Shown here one piece after another: positions 8,834-17,868 of a stretch of 64,000 bases of DNA. Source of the DNA: Shewanella sp. SR44-3 (GTDB lineage: Bacteria > Pseudomonadota > Gammaproteobacteria > Enterobacterales > Shewanellaceae); contig NZ_JACJDV010000008.1 of assembly GCF_014163735.1 (NCBI RefSeq), positions 1 to 64,000 on the forward strand, written 5' to 3'. The translations under genes and the position numbers were made by a program. The notes under the pieces were generated by a model that saw only the letters and a program-made list of their open reading frames with translations, did not search any database and was not told the DNA's origin. How positions within the stretch are numbered: the first letter of the stretch is position 1; every line of letters begins with the position of its first letter.

Positions 8834-9757
8834 TTATGCAATAAAATCAGGTTTTTCAAGAATTAACTCACCTAAGCGCTTTTCCATGCTGGCGTAAAGA
8901 AATTCGATAAATACTCGATACTTTCTGGGTAAATATGCCCGTTGAGGATAGCAAAGGACAACCTTAGTTTGTGATAAAGGGTAGTCATTGAGTAGGGTGA
9001 TTAGCTGGCCTTTATCTAATGCTTCTTGGGCGATAAAGCTAGGTATCTGAGCTATTCCAAGCCCTTCTATTGCCGCTTCTCTGGCTAAGGTGACATTGTT
9101 TACTGTAAGTTGAGCACCTGGATCTAAGTGCAGCCAAGTTTTACCATCAAAAATATTCCAACTGCCATCAATATGCGCCGATTGTAACTTTATGACCTTA
9201 TGGGCTAATAAATCCATTGGCAGCAGCGGCGTGCCATAACGTGCCAAATACTCTGGACTTGCCACTAAGGTTTTGTGTGAGTTTGATAGGGCATAGCTTT
9301 GCAGGCGCGGATCATGACTTTGGGTGATTTGAAATAAAATGTCTACCCCCTCCTCAATCACATCCACTTTACGGTTGGTCAGTTCTGCCTCTATGGTTAT
9401 TTCTGGGTATTGACGTAAAAACTGGGCGAACATTCTGCCTAAAATAAGCTGGCCTAATTCGATAGGGCAGACAATTTTTAAGTTCCCCTTTATCACCTGT
9501 TGCTGTTCGCTGAGTTGATCTTCTGCACTTTGTAAATCGAGGAGTATTTTGCTGATTTTGTTGTAGTAATTTGCCCCAGCCTCGGTAAGTTTTAAGGCGC
9601 GGGTGGTGCGAAACAACAGTTGGGCGCCCGCATCGGCCTCAAGTTCAGCCACCTTACGGCTTATGGTGGATTTTGTCAGGCCAAGTGCCTTGGCCGCAGC
9701 GGTAAAACTGCCTTGCTCGACCACTTGGGCAAAAATCAGTACGCGATTTAAATCCAT
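8834..9757 (-). CDS. LysR-family transcriptional regulator
   Basis: This 307-residue protein has the winged helix at its N terminus (SFTAAAKALGLTKSTISRK) and a periplasmic-binding-like effector domain from about residue 90. Length and layout are standard. It is transcribed divergently from the EmrA/EmrB-like pump genes, with a 17-base inverted repeat TGTTGC-N5-GCAACA in the gap, so it probably controls that pump. It ends close to and convergent with the TetR gene. The effector is unknown. Within LysR it resembles the AaeR/DsdC-like 'YafC' group, but only loosely. Confidence 0.85.
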   Translation of the reverse strand: MDLNRVLIFAQVVEQGSFTAAAKALGLTKSTISRKVAELEADAGAQLLFRTTRALKLTEAGANYYNKISKILLDLQSAEDQLSEQQQVIKGNLKIVCPIELGQLILGRMFAQFLRQYPEITIEAELTNRKVDVIEEGVDILFQITQSHDPRLQSYALSNSHKTLVASPEYLARYGTPLLPMDLLAHKVIKLQSAHIDGSWNIFDGKTWLHLDPGAQLTVNNVTLAREAAIEGLGIAQIPSFIAQEALDKGQLITLLNDYPLSQTKVVLCYPQRAYLPRKYRVFIEFLYASMEKRLGELILEKPDFIA

Positions 9758-9820
9758 TGTTTATCTCCTCGTTATGACATCTAGCTTATTGGTTACTGTG
9801 AAAGCGGGTCATTGTTTGAT

Positions 9821-9837
9821 TGTTGCGACAGTGCAAC
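9821..9837. promoter_or_regulatory. Candidate LysR-type operator
   Basis: TGTTGC and GCAACA face each other with 5 bases between them, in the 157-base gap between the divergent LysR gene and the emrA-like gene. Size and location fit a LysR recognition site, but no experimental motif is known to me. Confidence 0.4.
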
Positions 9838-9914
9838 AGTAAGTGTTTTTTTAGCTATCTAATCATTTTGTTGAGACAGTAGTAAAATAGCTAACACTAA
9901 TCAAGGAGTCTGTT

Positions 9915-11018
9915 ATGTCCAACAAAAAAATGGGTGTTATTGTCCCTGTGATCCTGTTTGCCGTGATCGCAGCAGGCTATTACTGGTGGAGCCAAGTGAG
10001 GTTTATTGAATCCACGAATAATGCGTATATTCAGGCGGATATCTCTCATGTGAGCGCTAAAGTACCAGGTTATGTGGTGCAGGCCGATGTGGTGGATAAC
10101 CAACATGTGAACCAGGGTGACTTATTGGCGCAACTGGAAGATAACCAGTTTCATGCCCGAGTAGAGCAGGCCGATGCTCAGCTAGCCAGTGCTAAGGCTG
10201 AGTTACAGACCCTAGCGGCAAAAGTTGACTTACAAGGGGCGCTAATTAATCAAGCTCAAGCCGGGGTGGTGGCTGCTGTGTCTGACAGAAAAATAGCGCG
10301 GCAACAATTAGCTCGCTCTCAAAAACTTAAAATCAGTAATTACAGCTCCCAAGATAATGTCGACCAGTTACAGTCAGCATTTGATTCTTCTTCGGCTCAT
10401 TTGGATCAAGCCAAGGCGGCGTTAGTGGCTAAACAGCGTGAATTAGCTGTGTTTACGGCCCAGTTAACTCAATTGGATTCAGACGTTAAGCAGGCTAGCG
10501 CTAACTTGGCATTGGCGAAGATCCAATTGCAAGATACCCGCATAACCGCACCTTTTTCTGGGGTGATAGGTAAGCGTGGTGCCTTGGTGGGCCAATATGT
10601 TCAGCCGGGGCAAGCTTTGTTTAGCTTAGTGCCAGATACGGGCGTATGGATAAACGCTAACTTTAAAGAAACTCAAATTCAACACATGCAAGTGGGCCAA
10701 AGGGTCAAGGTGAGTGTGGACGCCTTCCCAGGCAGCCAGTTTTATGGCGTGGTTGAGAGCTTCTCTCCGGCATCGGGTTCGCAATTTAGTTTATTGCCTG
10801 CGGAAAATGCTACCGGAAATTTCACCAAAATTGTGCAGCGCATTCCGGTCAGAATAAGGCTTGAGGCCGATGAGCTTATAGGGCGTACTGAGCTTAGCGC
10901 GCGCACATTAAATGCTGAGATTCATTCAGGTTTGATCCCAGGGCTGAGCGTGGTTGTCGATGTAGATACTTCAGCGACGACAGCTCAAGCTGAGCTTGTG
11001 GCTAGTCGATCGCATTAA
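9915..11018 (+). CDS. EmrA-like membrane-fusion protein (HlyD family)
   Basis: This 367-residue periplasmic adaptor is anchored by one N-terminal membrane helix (VIVPVILFAVIAAGYYWW). A lipoyl motif follows (VSAKVPGYVVQADVVDNQHV), then a long coiled-coil hairpin at about 85-190, a second lipoyl half (TRITAPFSGVIGKRG-like) and a beta-barrel domain. AAGGAG lies 7 bases before the ATG. It precedes an EmrB-like transporter by 40 bases, so the two form an EmrAB-type exporter. No outer-membrane partner is encoded here; a TolC-like protein elsewhere would be needed. Confidence 0.88.
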   Translation: MSNKKMGVIVPVILFAVIAAGYYWWSQVRFIESTNNAYIQADISHVSAKVPGYVVQADVVDNQHVNQGDLLAQLEDNQFHARVEQADAQLASAKAELQTLAAKVDLQGALINQAQAGVVAAVSDRKIARQQLARSQKLKISNYSSQDNVDQLQSAFDSSSAHLDQAKAALVAKQRELAVFTAQLTQLDSDVKQASANLALAKIQLQDTRITAPFSGVIGKRGALVGQYVQPGQALFSLVPDTGVWINANFKETQIQHMQVGQRVKVSVDAFPGSQFYGVVESFSPASGSQFSLLPAENATGNFTKIVQRIPVRIRLEADELIGRTELSARTLNAEIHSGLIPGLSVVVDVDTSATTAQAELVASRSH

Positions 11019-11058
11019 TCGCCTTAAGCTTTGCTAATCCATTTATGAGTGTTTACCT

Positions 11059-12657
11059 ATGAGTACAGCCGCCCTAGCGTTAACAGCCCAAACCCAATCC
11101 GCGGGTTTTGAGCGTGGCAGTCGCCGTGCTTGGATTGCCGTTTTTGGTGGTCTTATTGGCGCCTTTATGGCGATTTTAGATATTCAAATAACCAATGCCT
11201 CAATGAAAGAAATTCAAGGCAGTCTAGGAGCAACCTTAGAGGAAGCCAGCTGGATAGCTACCGCCTATTTGGTGGCTGAAATGATCGCCATTCCTCTGTC
11301 TGGCTGGCTCAGTAATGGTTTATCGGCGCGGCGCTATTTACTCTGGAATGCGGCGTTTTTTATTCTGGCTTCTTTGTTGTGCTCCATGGCTTGGAATTTA
11401 GAGTCGATGATCGTTTTTCGCGCCTTGCAGGGCTTTTTTGGCGGCGCACTGATCCCTTTGGCTTTCAGGCTTATTTTGGAATGTTTACCCGATGATAAAC
11501 GCGCTGTCGGTATGGCGCTCTTTGGGGTAACGGCGACTTTTGCACCGTCTATTGGCCCAACCTTGGGTGGCTGGTTAACTCAAGAATTTAGCTGGCATTA
11601 TTTGTTTTACATCAATGTGCCGCCAGGCTTATTAGTGATGGCCATGTTGGCCCATGGGCTCGAGAAAAAGCCCATTATTTGGGAAAAACTTAAAAACGCC
11701 GACTATTCTGGCATTATCACTATGGCTATTGGCATGGGCTGCTTAGAAGTGGTGCTAGAAGAGGGCAATCGCAAAGACTGGTTTGGCTCTGATCTTATTA
11801 GAAATCTGAGCATTCTTGCCGTAGTTAACATAGGGTTATTTATTTGGATCCAACTTAAAAAGCCCCAGCCTTTAGTCAATATTCGTCTATTAGCTCAGCG
11901 AGATTTTGCGCTGTCGACTCTGGCATATTTTTTACTGGGAATGGCCTTGTTTGGCGCTATTTATATGATCCCGTTATACCTGTCGCAAATTCATAATTAC
12001 ACTCCATTAGAAATAGGTAAAGTCATCATGTGGATGGGCTTTCCGCAGCTGTTGGTCTTGCCTTTAGTGCCTAGAATGATGAAAAAGTTTGATAGCCGTT
12101 ATCTGGCAGCCTTTGGTTTTGCGCTGTTTGGTTTTAGCTATTATATGAATAGCCATATGAGCGCAGATTATGCTGGCGATCAGATGATATTCTCCCAGAT
12201 AGTGCGCGCGCTGGGGCAACCTTTTGTGTTGGTTCCCATCGGGATTTTAGCCACTATGCACATTAAGGCGGAGCACAATGCGTCGGCTTCAACTGTGCTC
12301 AATGTGATGCGAAACTTAGGCGGCGCCTGTGGTATTGCGCTGGTAGCCACTTTAGTCGATACCTTGTCCCGCAGTCACTTAGCACGGCTGAAAGAATCCT
12401 TACCTAGGGTGAGTGACAGCGCCTATGAATACCTGTCTAGCACTAGCGCTATGTTGCAAGGGGCTGGCTCCGATGCCTATGCAGCTAAAGCCCAGGCGCA
12501 ACTGCTATTAAGCCAGACCTTAACTCAGCAAGCCTATATTCAAGCCTATAATGATGTGTTTTTGATCATGAGCGGCTGTTTGTTAATTGCTGTAGTTGCG
12601 GTATTGTGTATCCGCAAACCTCAAGCCGATAGCCGTGGCGGAGGTGATTTTCACTAG
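11059..12657 (+). CDS. EmrB/QacA-type multidrug transporter (MFS DHA2)
   Basis: This 532-residue major-facilitator protein has the hydrophobicity of 14 membrane helices, the usual DHA2 length. Near the start the LDIQITNASMKEIQGSLGA segment and SWIATAYLVAEMIAIPLSGW match the drug:H+ antiporter-2 signature. It lies directly after the EmrA-like adaptor and would push hydrophobic compounds into the channel it forms. The C-terminal codons run close to the following elaA-like gene, whose ribosome site overlaps this stop region, so these genes may be co-transcribed. Confidence 0.9.
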   Translation: MSTAALALTAQTQSAGFERGSRRAWIAVFGGLIGAFMAILDIQITNASMKEIQGSLGATLEEASWIATAYLVAEMIAIPLSGWLSNGLSARRYLLWNAAFFILASLLCSMAWNLESMIVFRALQGFFGGALIPLAFRLILECLPDDKRAVGMALFGVTATFAPSIGPTLGGWLTQEFSWHYLFYINVPPGLLVMAMLAHGLEKKPIIWEKLKNADYSGIITMAIGMGCLEVVLEEGNRKDWFGSDLIRNLSILAVVNIGLFIWIQLKKPQPLVNIRLLAQRDFALSTLAYFLLGMALFGAIYMIPLYLSQIHNYTPLEIGKVIMWMGFPQLLVLPLVPRMMKKFDSRYLAAFGFALFGFSYYMNSHMSADYAGDQMIFSQIVRALGQPFVLVPIGILATMHIKAEHNASASTVLNVMRNLGGACGIALVATLVDTLSRSHLARLKESLPRVSDSAYEYLSSTSAMLQGAGSDAYAAKAQAQLLLSQTLTQQAYIQAYNDVFLIMSGCLLIAVVAVLCIRKPQADSRGGGDFH

Positions 12658-12667
12658 CGGAGCCAAG

Positions 12668-13144
12668 ATGAATTGGAACGTGGTTACTTTTTCACAGCTC
12701 ACCACAGACAGCTTGTATGAGCTACTAACCCTGCGGACAGATATTTTTGTGGTTGAGCAAGCCTGTGCTTATCCAGAACTTGATGGTAAAGACAGGCACC
12801 CACAAACCTTACATGTACTGGGCACAGATGATGAAGGCCGCTTATTGGCCTATAGCCGTTTGTTGGCTCCAGGTCTGAGTTACCTCCAAGCCAGCATAGG
12901 CCGCGTGGCGGTAGCCAAAGCAGGGCGGGGCCAAGGTCTGGCTCAGCAATTGATGCAAATAAGCATAGAGACAGCTCTTAAGACTTGGCCTGAGGCCGGG
13001 ATTCAAATTGGCGCCCAAGAATATTTAAGTCACTTCTACCAAGGGCTTAATTTTGTCGTTAATTCAGAGGTCTACCTCGAAGATGGCATTCCCCATTTAG
13101 ACATGTTATTTCAAAGGCCACAACACAATGATCGATTATATTGA
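12668..13144 (+). CDS. elaA: ElaA-like GNAT acetyltransferase
   Basis: This 158-residue GNAT protein begins MNWNVVTFSQLTTDSLYELL and carries RTDIFVVEQACAYPELDGKD, the hallmark of the ElaA family. An acetyl-CoA loop of the form RVAVAKAGRGQGLAQQLM follows. ATG 12668 is chosen because GCGGAG precedes it and the family starts there; a longer frame upstream lies inside the transporter gene. It overlaps the next gene by 17 bases, indicating coupled expression. ElaA's substrate is not well established. Confidence 0.85.
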   Translation: MNWNVVTFSQLTTDSLYELLTLRTDIFVVEQACAYPELDGKDRHPQTLHVLGTDDEGRLLAYSRLLAPGLSYLQASIGRVAVAKAGRGQGLAQQLMQISIETALKTWPEAGIQIGAQEYLSHFYQGLNFVVNSEVYLEDGIPHLDMLFQRPQHNDRLY

Positions 13145-14006
13145 ACCGGTATTTCGCCCGCCATCGGAGTGGAAGTCACTGATTTTACAAGTCACCAATG
13201 GCTGTAGCTGGAATAATTGCAGTTTTTGTGACATGTATACTCAGCCGCAAAAGCAATTTCGCGCACAAAAACTCGATAAAATAGAGCAAGATATTCTCAC
13301 TGCGGCCGCGTCTGGCTATCCCATAGCTCGGGTTTTTCTCGCCGATGGTGATGCCATGAGCCTGCCTTTTAAGCGCCTAAAAGAAATCTGTGAACTGATT
13401 AATACCCACCTTCCCAGTGTGACTCGCATCAGCAGTTATTGTTTACCGCGAAATTTAACCAATAAGACGGTTGAGCAGCTTCAAGAGCTAAAAACCATGG
13501 GGTTATCTCTTTTGTATGTGGGCTGCGAAAGTGGTGATGACCAAGTGCTGACCCTCATCGAAAAGGGCGAGAATTTTGCTTCATCACTCGCCGCGCTTGA
13601 GAAAATTAAACAAGCGGGAATGAAATCATCTGTGATGATTTTAATGGGCCTAGGCGGAGTGGCGTTATCCGAGCAGCATGCGCTTAATTCGGCGCGATTA
13701 ATGAATGCCGCCCAGCCTGATTATCTGTCGACCTTAGTGGTGAGTTTACCTTTAGGCACTGAGCGGATGGACAAAGTATTTGGCGGCAAGTTTGTGCTTC
13801 CCGATACTCAAGGCTTGCTCAAAGAAATGGGCATATTACTTAGCCATTTGGAGCTTGAAAAAACCATCTTTCGCTCAGATCACGCGTCTAATTATTTAGT
13901 GCTTAAGGGCGTGCTGGGTAAAGACAAATCGGCGCTGGTGGCCCAAGTTGAACATGCAATAAAAGGCACGATTCCACTTCGCCAAGAATGGCAGCGAGGC
14001 TTGTAG
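13128..14006 (+). CDS. Radical SAM protein with a CX4CX2C cluster motif
   Basis: This 292-residue radical SAM enzyme has Cys26, Cys31 and Cys34 in NGCSWNNCSFCDMY, expected to hold the [4Fe-4S]-SAM cluster. The spacing is CX4CX2C rather than the textbook CX3CX2C; as I recall, it is shared by a subgroup of COG1032-like proteins. A GDAMSLP stretch and LYVGCESGDDQVL follow the usual barrel order. It overlaps the elaA-like gene. The reaction is unknown. No substrate-binding B12 domain or extra cluster is visible. Confidence 0.8.
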   Translation: MIDYIEPVFRPPSEWKSLILQVTNGCSWNNCSFCDMYTQPQKQFRAQKLDKIEQDILTAAASGYPIARVFLADGDAMSLPFKRLKEICELINTHLPSVTRISSYCLPRNLTNKTVEQLQELKTMGLSLLYVGCESGDDQVLTLIEKGENFASSLAALEKIKQAGMKSSVMILMGLGGVALSEQHALNSARLMNAAQPDYLSTLVVSLPLGTERMDKVFGGKFVLPDTQGLLKEMGILLSHLELEKTIFRSDHASNYLVLKGVLGKDKSALVAQVEHAIKGTIPLRQEWQRGL

Positions 14007-14215
14007 TGAGACGTTATGGAATTTGAATGACTTTTACAGAAAGCCTAATTGAACTGTGCTAAGTTTGTTGTATCCCCTTTGAAGGTGACTTCAAAGCTGT
14101 AGGCATAAAAAATTACTCTTTATGCATAAAAATTCGTTGCGTATTGCGTGAAAATATCGTTTACTGCGGCTGTTTTATTTCAAGCAGTTAATTGCTATTT
14201 TTTACGCCCAACTAC

Positions 14216-14221
14216 AGGAGG
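14216..14221 (+). promoter_or_regulatory. Ribosome binding site that sets the decarboxylase start
   Basis: AGGAGG lies 10 bases before ATG 14232 and supports that start over the in-frame ATG at 14148, which would add 28 residues not typical of the family. Confidence 0.7.
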
Positions 14222-14231
14222 CACTGGCCTA

Positions 14232-15407
14232 ATGAGCCAATTTCAATCGATTGATGTTGCAGATTATTATGAGACGGACACTTTTAACCAGATCAAGGAG
14301 TTTGCTAAAGACAAACCAACTCCTTTCGTGGTCATAGATACCAAGATCATTGCGAAACAATACGATGATATGGTGAAAAATTTTCCTTACGCAAATGTGT
14401 ATTATGCAGTTAAGGCAAATCCGGCCAAAGAAGTATTAACCCTGTTGCGCGATAAAGGCTCGAACTTTGATATCGCCTCTATTTATGAATTAGAAATGGT
14501 GACCTCAATTGGGGTTTCTACAGATAGGGTCAGCTACGGCAACACCATCAAAAAACGCGTCGATGTACGCTCTTTCTACGAGCAAGGGGTGCGTATGTTT
14601 GCCTCTGACTCAGAAGCCGATTTACGTATGATTGCCGAAGAAGCACCAGGCTCAAAGGTGTATGTGCGCATTCTTACTGAAGGCACCCACACGGCTGATT
14701 GGCCTTTGTCACGTAAGTTTGGCTGTCAAAACGAAATGGCCTATGACTTATTAGTGCTAGCCCGTGAGCTTGGCCTAGTGCCGCACGGTATTTCTTTCCA
14801 TGTGGGCTCACAGCAACGTGATATCGGTGCTTGGGACTCGGCGATTGGTAAAGTTAAAGGCATTTACGAGCGTCTTAAGGAAGAGCATGGCATCACATTG
14901 AAGATGATCAATTTAGGCGGTGGCTTCCCTGCTAACTATATTGATAAAACCAATGAATTAGCAACCTATGCTGAGCAAATTACCCATTTCTTAAAAGAAG
15001 ATTTCGGTGATGATTTACCAGAGATCATTCTAGAGCCAGGTCGCTCATTATTATCCAATGCCGGTGTGTTGGTGTCTGAGGTGGTATTGATTTCTCGTAA
15101 ATCAAACACTGCCCTTGAACGATGGGTATTTACCGATGTAGGTAAGTTCTCTGGTTTGATTGAAACCACAGATGAAGCCATTAAGTTCCCGATTTATACC
15201 GACAGAACGGGGGAGCTAGATAAGTGCGTTATCGCAGGACCGACCTGTGACAGTGCAGATATCATGTATGAGCACTACAGCTATGGTTTGCCGGATGATC
15301 TAGCCATTGGCGATCGCATGTTCTGGTTAACTGCGGGTGCCTATACCACCACGTATTCCGCGGTGTGCTTTAACGGTTTCCCACCGCTTAAAGATTACTA
15401 CTTGTAA
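14232..15407 (+). CDS. Ornithine/lysine decarboxylase, fold type III (PLP)
   Basis: This 391-residue alanine-racemase-fold decarboxylase makes putrescine or cadaverine. The PLP lysine is K61 in VYYAVKANP. HVGSQ, GGGFP and EPGRSLL bind cofactor phosphate, and GPTCDSAD near the C terminus supplies the active-site cysteine and aspartate from the partner subunit of the dimer. It is the eukaryotic-type ODC family, unrelated to E. coli SpeC. Whether ornithine or lysine is preferred depends on the specificity helix (GRSLLSN region) and cannot be settled here. A hairpin terminator follows. Confidence 0.88.
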   Translation: MSQFQSIDVADYYETDTFNQIKEFAKDKPTPFVVIDTKIIAKQYDDMVKNFPYANVYYAVKANPAKEVLTLLRDKGSNFDIASIYELEMVTSIGVSTDRVSYGNTIKKRVDVRSFYEQGVRMFASDSEADLRMIAEEAPGSKVYVRILTEGTHTADWPLSRKFGCQNEMAYDLLVLARELGLVPHGISFHVGSQQRDIGAWDSAIGKVKGIYERLKEEHGITLKMINLGGGFPANYIDKTNELATYAEQITHFLKEDFGDDLPEIILEPGRSLLSNAGVLVSEVVLISRKSNTALERWVFTDVGKFSGLIETTDEAIKFPIYTDRTGELDKCVIAGPTCDSADIMYEHYSYGLPDDLAIGDRMFWLTAGAYTTTYSAVCFNGFPPLKDYYL

Positions 15408-15419
15408 GTGAGTTGGCAG

Positions 15420-15448
15420 TAAAAAAGGACGCCTTGGCGTCCTTTTTT
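15420..15448 (+). terminator. Terminator after the decarboxylase gene
   Basis: GGACGCC/GGCGTCC stem flanked by A and T runs, beginning 13 bases past the stop. Confidence 0.85.
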
Positions 15449-15511
15449 GTTTTAGAGTGGTTTGATAAGTCTTTATTGTTTTGAGCTAACATGGTTTATT
15501 CAGAGCTTAAG

Positions 15512-15727
15512 TTACTTACTATGGTTTTGTAAGATGGTGAAAATTTCTTCTTTTAAGTGTAACTTTTTGGATTTAAGCACTTTTACCTCAGGGGTCAGAT
15601 CGCTGCTGGAATGCTGCTCTATTTTTTTGATCTCCTCATCAAGTTGATTGTGCTCATCAAACTTTCGTAGGAAATGGGCGTCAGAGGTTTTAAGTTGGGT
15701 GATTAATTCTCTGTACTCTGGAAACAT
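15512..15727 (-). CDS. YdcH-like small coiled-coil protein (DUF465)
   Basis: A 71-residue protein starting MFPEYRELITQLKTSDAHF, the recognisable YdcH/DUF465 opening, followed by a charged helical hairpin. AAGGAG lies 7 bases before ATG 15727, so the 22 extra upstream codons are not used. The function of the family is not known to me. It stands alone between the decarboxylase terminator and the udp promoter. Confidence 0.8.
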   Translation of the reverse strand: MFPEYRELITQLKTSDAHFLRKFDEHNQLDEEIKKIEQHSSSDLTPEVKVLKSKKLHLKEEIFTILQNHSK

Positions 15728-16018
15728 AGGTGGACTCCTTATCCTGTTATTGTCATTTTTTCTTACTACTAACCTAAGTGACCAGCAGGACAAAATCCGT
15801 GATCGAGCTCAATAATTGTCGATTTGTTATACGGATAAGGAAAAAAACATCAGTTTCATTAGTTATGACTTAATTACAGTTAATAAGTAATTAACCAACA
15901 TGCTAAGATTTAGCTATTCGCGATATAACTGTGATCGAGTTAACCAAATCGGTTTCTATACTAGGTTAAAGTCATGGTAAGTAGAATTTAATATACAAAA
16001 ATGAAAGGGGTTTACAAA

Positions 16019-16777
16019 ATGTCGGATGTATTTCACTTAGGTTTGACCAAAAAAATGTTAGATGGTGCAACGTTAGCTATCGTTCCAGGTGATCCTGAAC
16101 GTGTCAAACGTATTGCTGAATTAATGGACAACGCGACGTTTTTAGCTAGCCACCGTGAATACACTAGCTACTTAGCTTACATCGATGGCAAGCCAGTTGT
16201 GGTTTGTTCGACGGGTATTGGTGGTCCATCGACTTCTATTGCAGTAGAAGAGTTAGCACAACTTGGGGTGCGTACTTTCTTACGCGTTGGTACCACTGGC
16301 GCTATTCAACCACACGTTAATGTGGGGGATGTGATTGTAACTCAAGCTTCTGTACGTTTAGATGGCGCGAGCTTACATTTTGCGCCGCTTGAATTCCCTG
16401 CTGCGGCAGATTTTGAATGTACAACGGCTATGGTTGCTGCTTGTCGTGATGCAGGTCTTGAGCCGCACATAGGTATTACGGCGTCTTCAGACACTTTCTA
16501 TCCAGGTCAAGAGCGTTACGACACGGTTTCTGGCCGCATCACTAGCCGCTATGTTGGTTCAATGAAAGAATGGCAGTCAATGGGTGTGCTGAACTATGAA
16601 ATGGAGTCGGCAACATTATTTACTATGTGTGCCACTCAAGGCTGGAAAGCGGCTTGTGTGGCGGGTGTTATCGTAAACCGTACTCAGCAAGAAATTCCAG
16701 ATGAAGCTAGCATGAAGAAAACTGAAGTCAGTGCTGTTTCAATTGTGGTTGCAGCAGCGAAGAAGTTGTTAGCGTAA
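16019..16777 (+). CDS. udp: Uridine phosphorylase
   Basis: This 252-residue enzyme splits uridine with phosphate into uracil and ribose-1-phosphate. It is close to E. coli Udp throughout: [54 protein letters not shown] and the C-terminal MNYEMES-type motif (here [10 protein letters not shown]). ATG 16019 is preferred because AAAGGGG stands 8 bases upstream. About 85 bases upstream the sequence CTGTGATCGAGTTAACC contains a CRP-like half site. A nucleoside porin gene lies convergent just downstream, fitting a salvage pair. Confidence 0.96.
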   Translation: MSDVFHLGLTKKMLDGATLAIVPGDPERVKRIAELMDNATFLASHREYTSYLAYIDGKPVVVCSTGIGGPSTSIAVEELAQLGVRTFLRVGTTGAIQPHVNVGDVIVTQASVRLDGASLHFAPLEFPAAADFECTTAMVAACRDAGLEPHIGITASSDTFYPGQERYDTVSGRITSRYVGSMKEWQSMGVLNYEMESATLFTMCATQGWKAACVAGVIVNRTQQEIPDEASMKKTEVSAVSIVVAAAKKLLA

Positions 16778-16804
16778 TTTTGCTAAAACACTGCTGAATT
16801 AATA

Positions 16805-16834
16805 ATAAAAAAGGCGCCTTGAGCGCCTTTTTTG
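16805..16834. terminator. Bidirectional terminator between udp and the porin gene
   Basis: AAAAAAGGCGC/GCGCCTTTTTT stem with a short loop, placed between two converging genes. Confidence 0.85.
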
Positions 16835-16851
16835 TCGCTAGTATTTATGAG

Positions 16852-17607
16852 TTAAAAGTGATATTTCGCGATAACTGAATAAGTGCTTTGGTCTATGCCA
16901 TCGACACCATACTTGTTGCGCCAGTAATCATATTCAATACCCACATACAGTTTTTTGGCTCGTTTATCACCAAAAAGCGCTTTGCCTAAATCATATTTAA
17001 GCTGGGGATTAATGTGCAGGTTTTCTTCATATCCGACGTTATCAGTCGAGAATACCCAATCCACAAAACCATCGAAAACAAAATCTGCATTGCCTATGGG
17101 GAAGTCAATGCTAAAGGCGGGAGTCAGTTGCCAGCCATCACTGATGTTGCCTGTGCTAATCCCTTCGCGTTTATAGGTGTTTAGACTGAAGTAAGTAAAT
17201 CCAGGGATGGCTAAGTCCAATCCAACGCCGTAGAGAAAGCTTTGCACTGGGCCTTCACCTTCTTCATAGGTGAGTGCAATAGAGACATCGGTTACTGGGC
17301 CGAACTTAAGCGCCTGGTCTGTGATTTTTCCTAGGCTGAAGCGAGGGGCTATTTCACCATAAGTGGTTGAGGTTACACCGAAATTGTCACTGTTGTAATA
17401 GGTGACATCTTGGAACATAAACCAATCACCGTATTTCCAGCCGCCAGCAGTTTCAAAGGTTAATGTGGTTTGATTATCCGAAGGGGCCAAATCGTAATTA
17501 TCACCATAGAGGAAGGTACCGCTTACATCCCACCAGTGGATTAAATCGTCTGCATGGGTTGGCGCAGTTGCTGCCAATAGCATAAGTGCAAAGCATGATT
17601 TTTTCAT
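16852..17607 (-). CDS. OmpK/Tsx-like nucleoside-specific outer-membrane channel
   Basis: This 251-residue beta-barrel has a signal peptide cleaved after THA (about residue 19) and DDLIHWWDVSGTFLYGDNYD, the opening of the OmpK/Tsx family. Alternating hydrophobic strands run to a C-terminal aromatic (IAKYHF), the outer-membrane insertion signal. It probably lets nucleosides through the outer membrane, which suits its place beside uridine phosphorylase. Closely related proteins are also listed as OmpK phage receptors in vibrios, so another substrate is possible. Confidence 0.85.
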   Translation of the reverse strand: MKKSCFALMLLAATAPTHADDLIHWWDVSGTFLYGDNYDLAPSDNQTTLTFETAGGWKYGDWFMFQDVTYYNSDNFGVTSTTYGEIAPRFSLGKITDQALKFGPVTDVSIALTYEEGEGPVQSFLYGVGLDLAIPGFTYFSLNTYKREGISTGNISDGWQLTPAFSIDFPIGNADFVFDGFVDWVFSTDNVGYEENLHINPQLKYDLGKALFGDKRAKKLYVGIEYDYWRNKYGVDGIDQSTYSVIAKYHF

Positions 17608-17764
17608 TGTGTTACCTTAATGGGACTTGTGTCATAAGAAAAATAGTATAGCGGTTCAATTATTACCACAGGGATACGACTATTTGTTTCGGGGCGAGAA
17701 AATAACACAAATGGCGGTATTTATTGGCATATTTTTTAGGAAACAGAGTTAAGAGTAAATTAAT

Positions 17765-17777
17765 GACATATTATGTC
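17765..17777. promoter_or_regulatory. Palindrome GACATATTATGTC, candidate operator of the nfeD-SPFH operon
   Basis: A 13-base palindrome 91 bases before the nfeD-like start. The same sequence occurs twice in front of the yjfI-yjfJ-yjfK operon (63021-63033 and, in its complement form, 63055-63067). It lies at the place of the -35 of a weak promoter whose -10 may be TATAGT at 17799-17804. I infer shared control by one DNA-binding protein. Confidence 0.6.
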
Positions 17778-17868
17778 GATTGTTTTTTTATCTGCTGTTA
17801 TAGTAAATTCTCTTATATAAGAATAAGCGGTTGATTGACAAAGGTCTTCAACTTGCAGTGGAGGAAAT

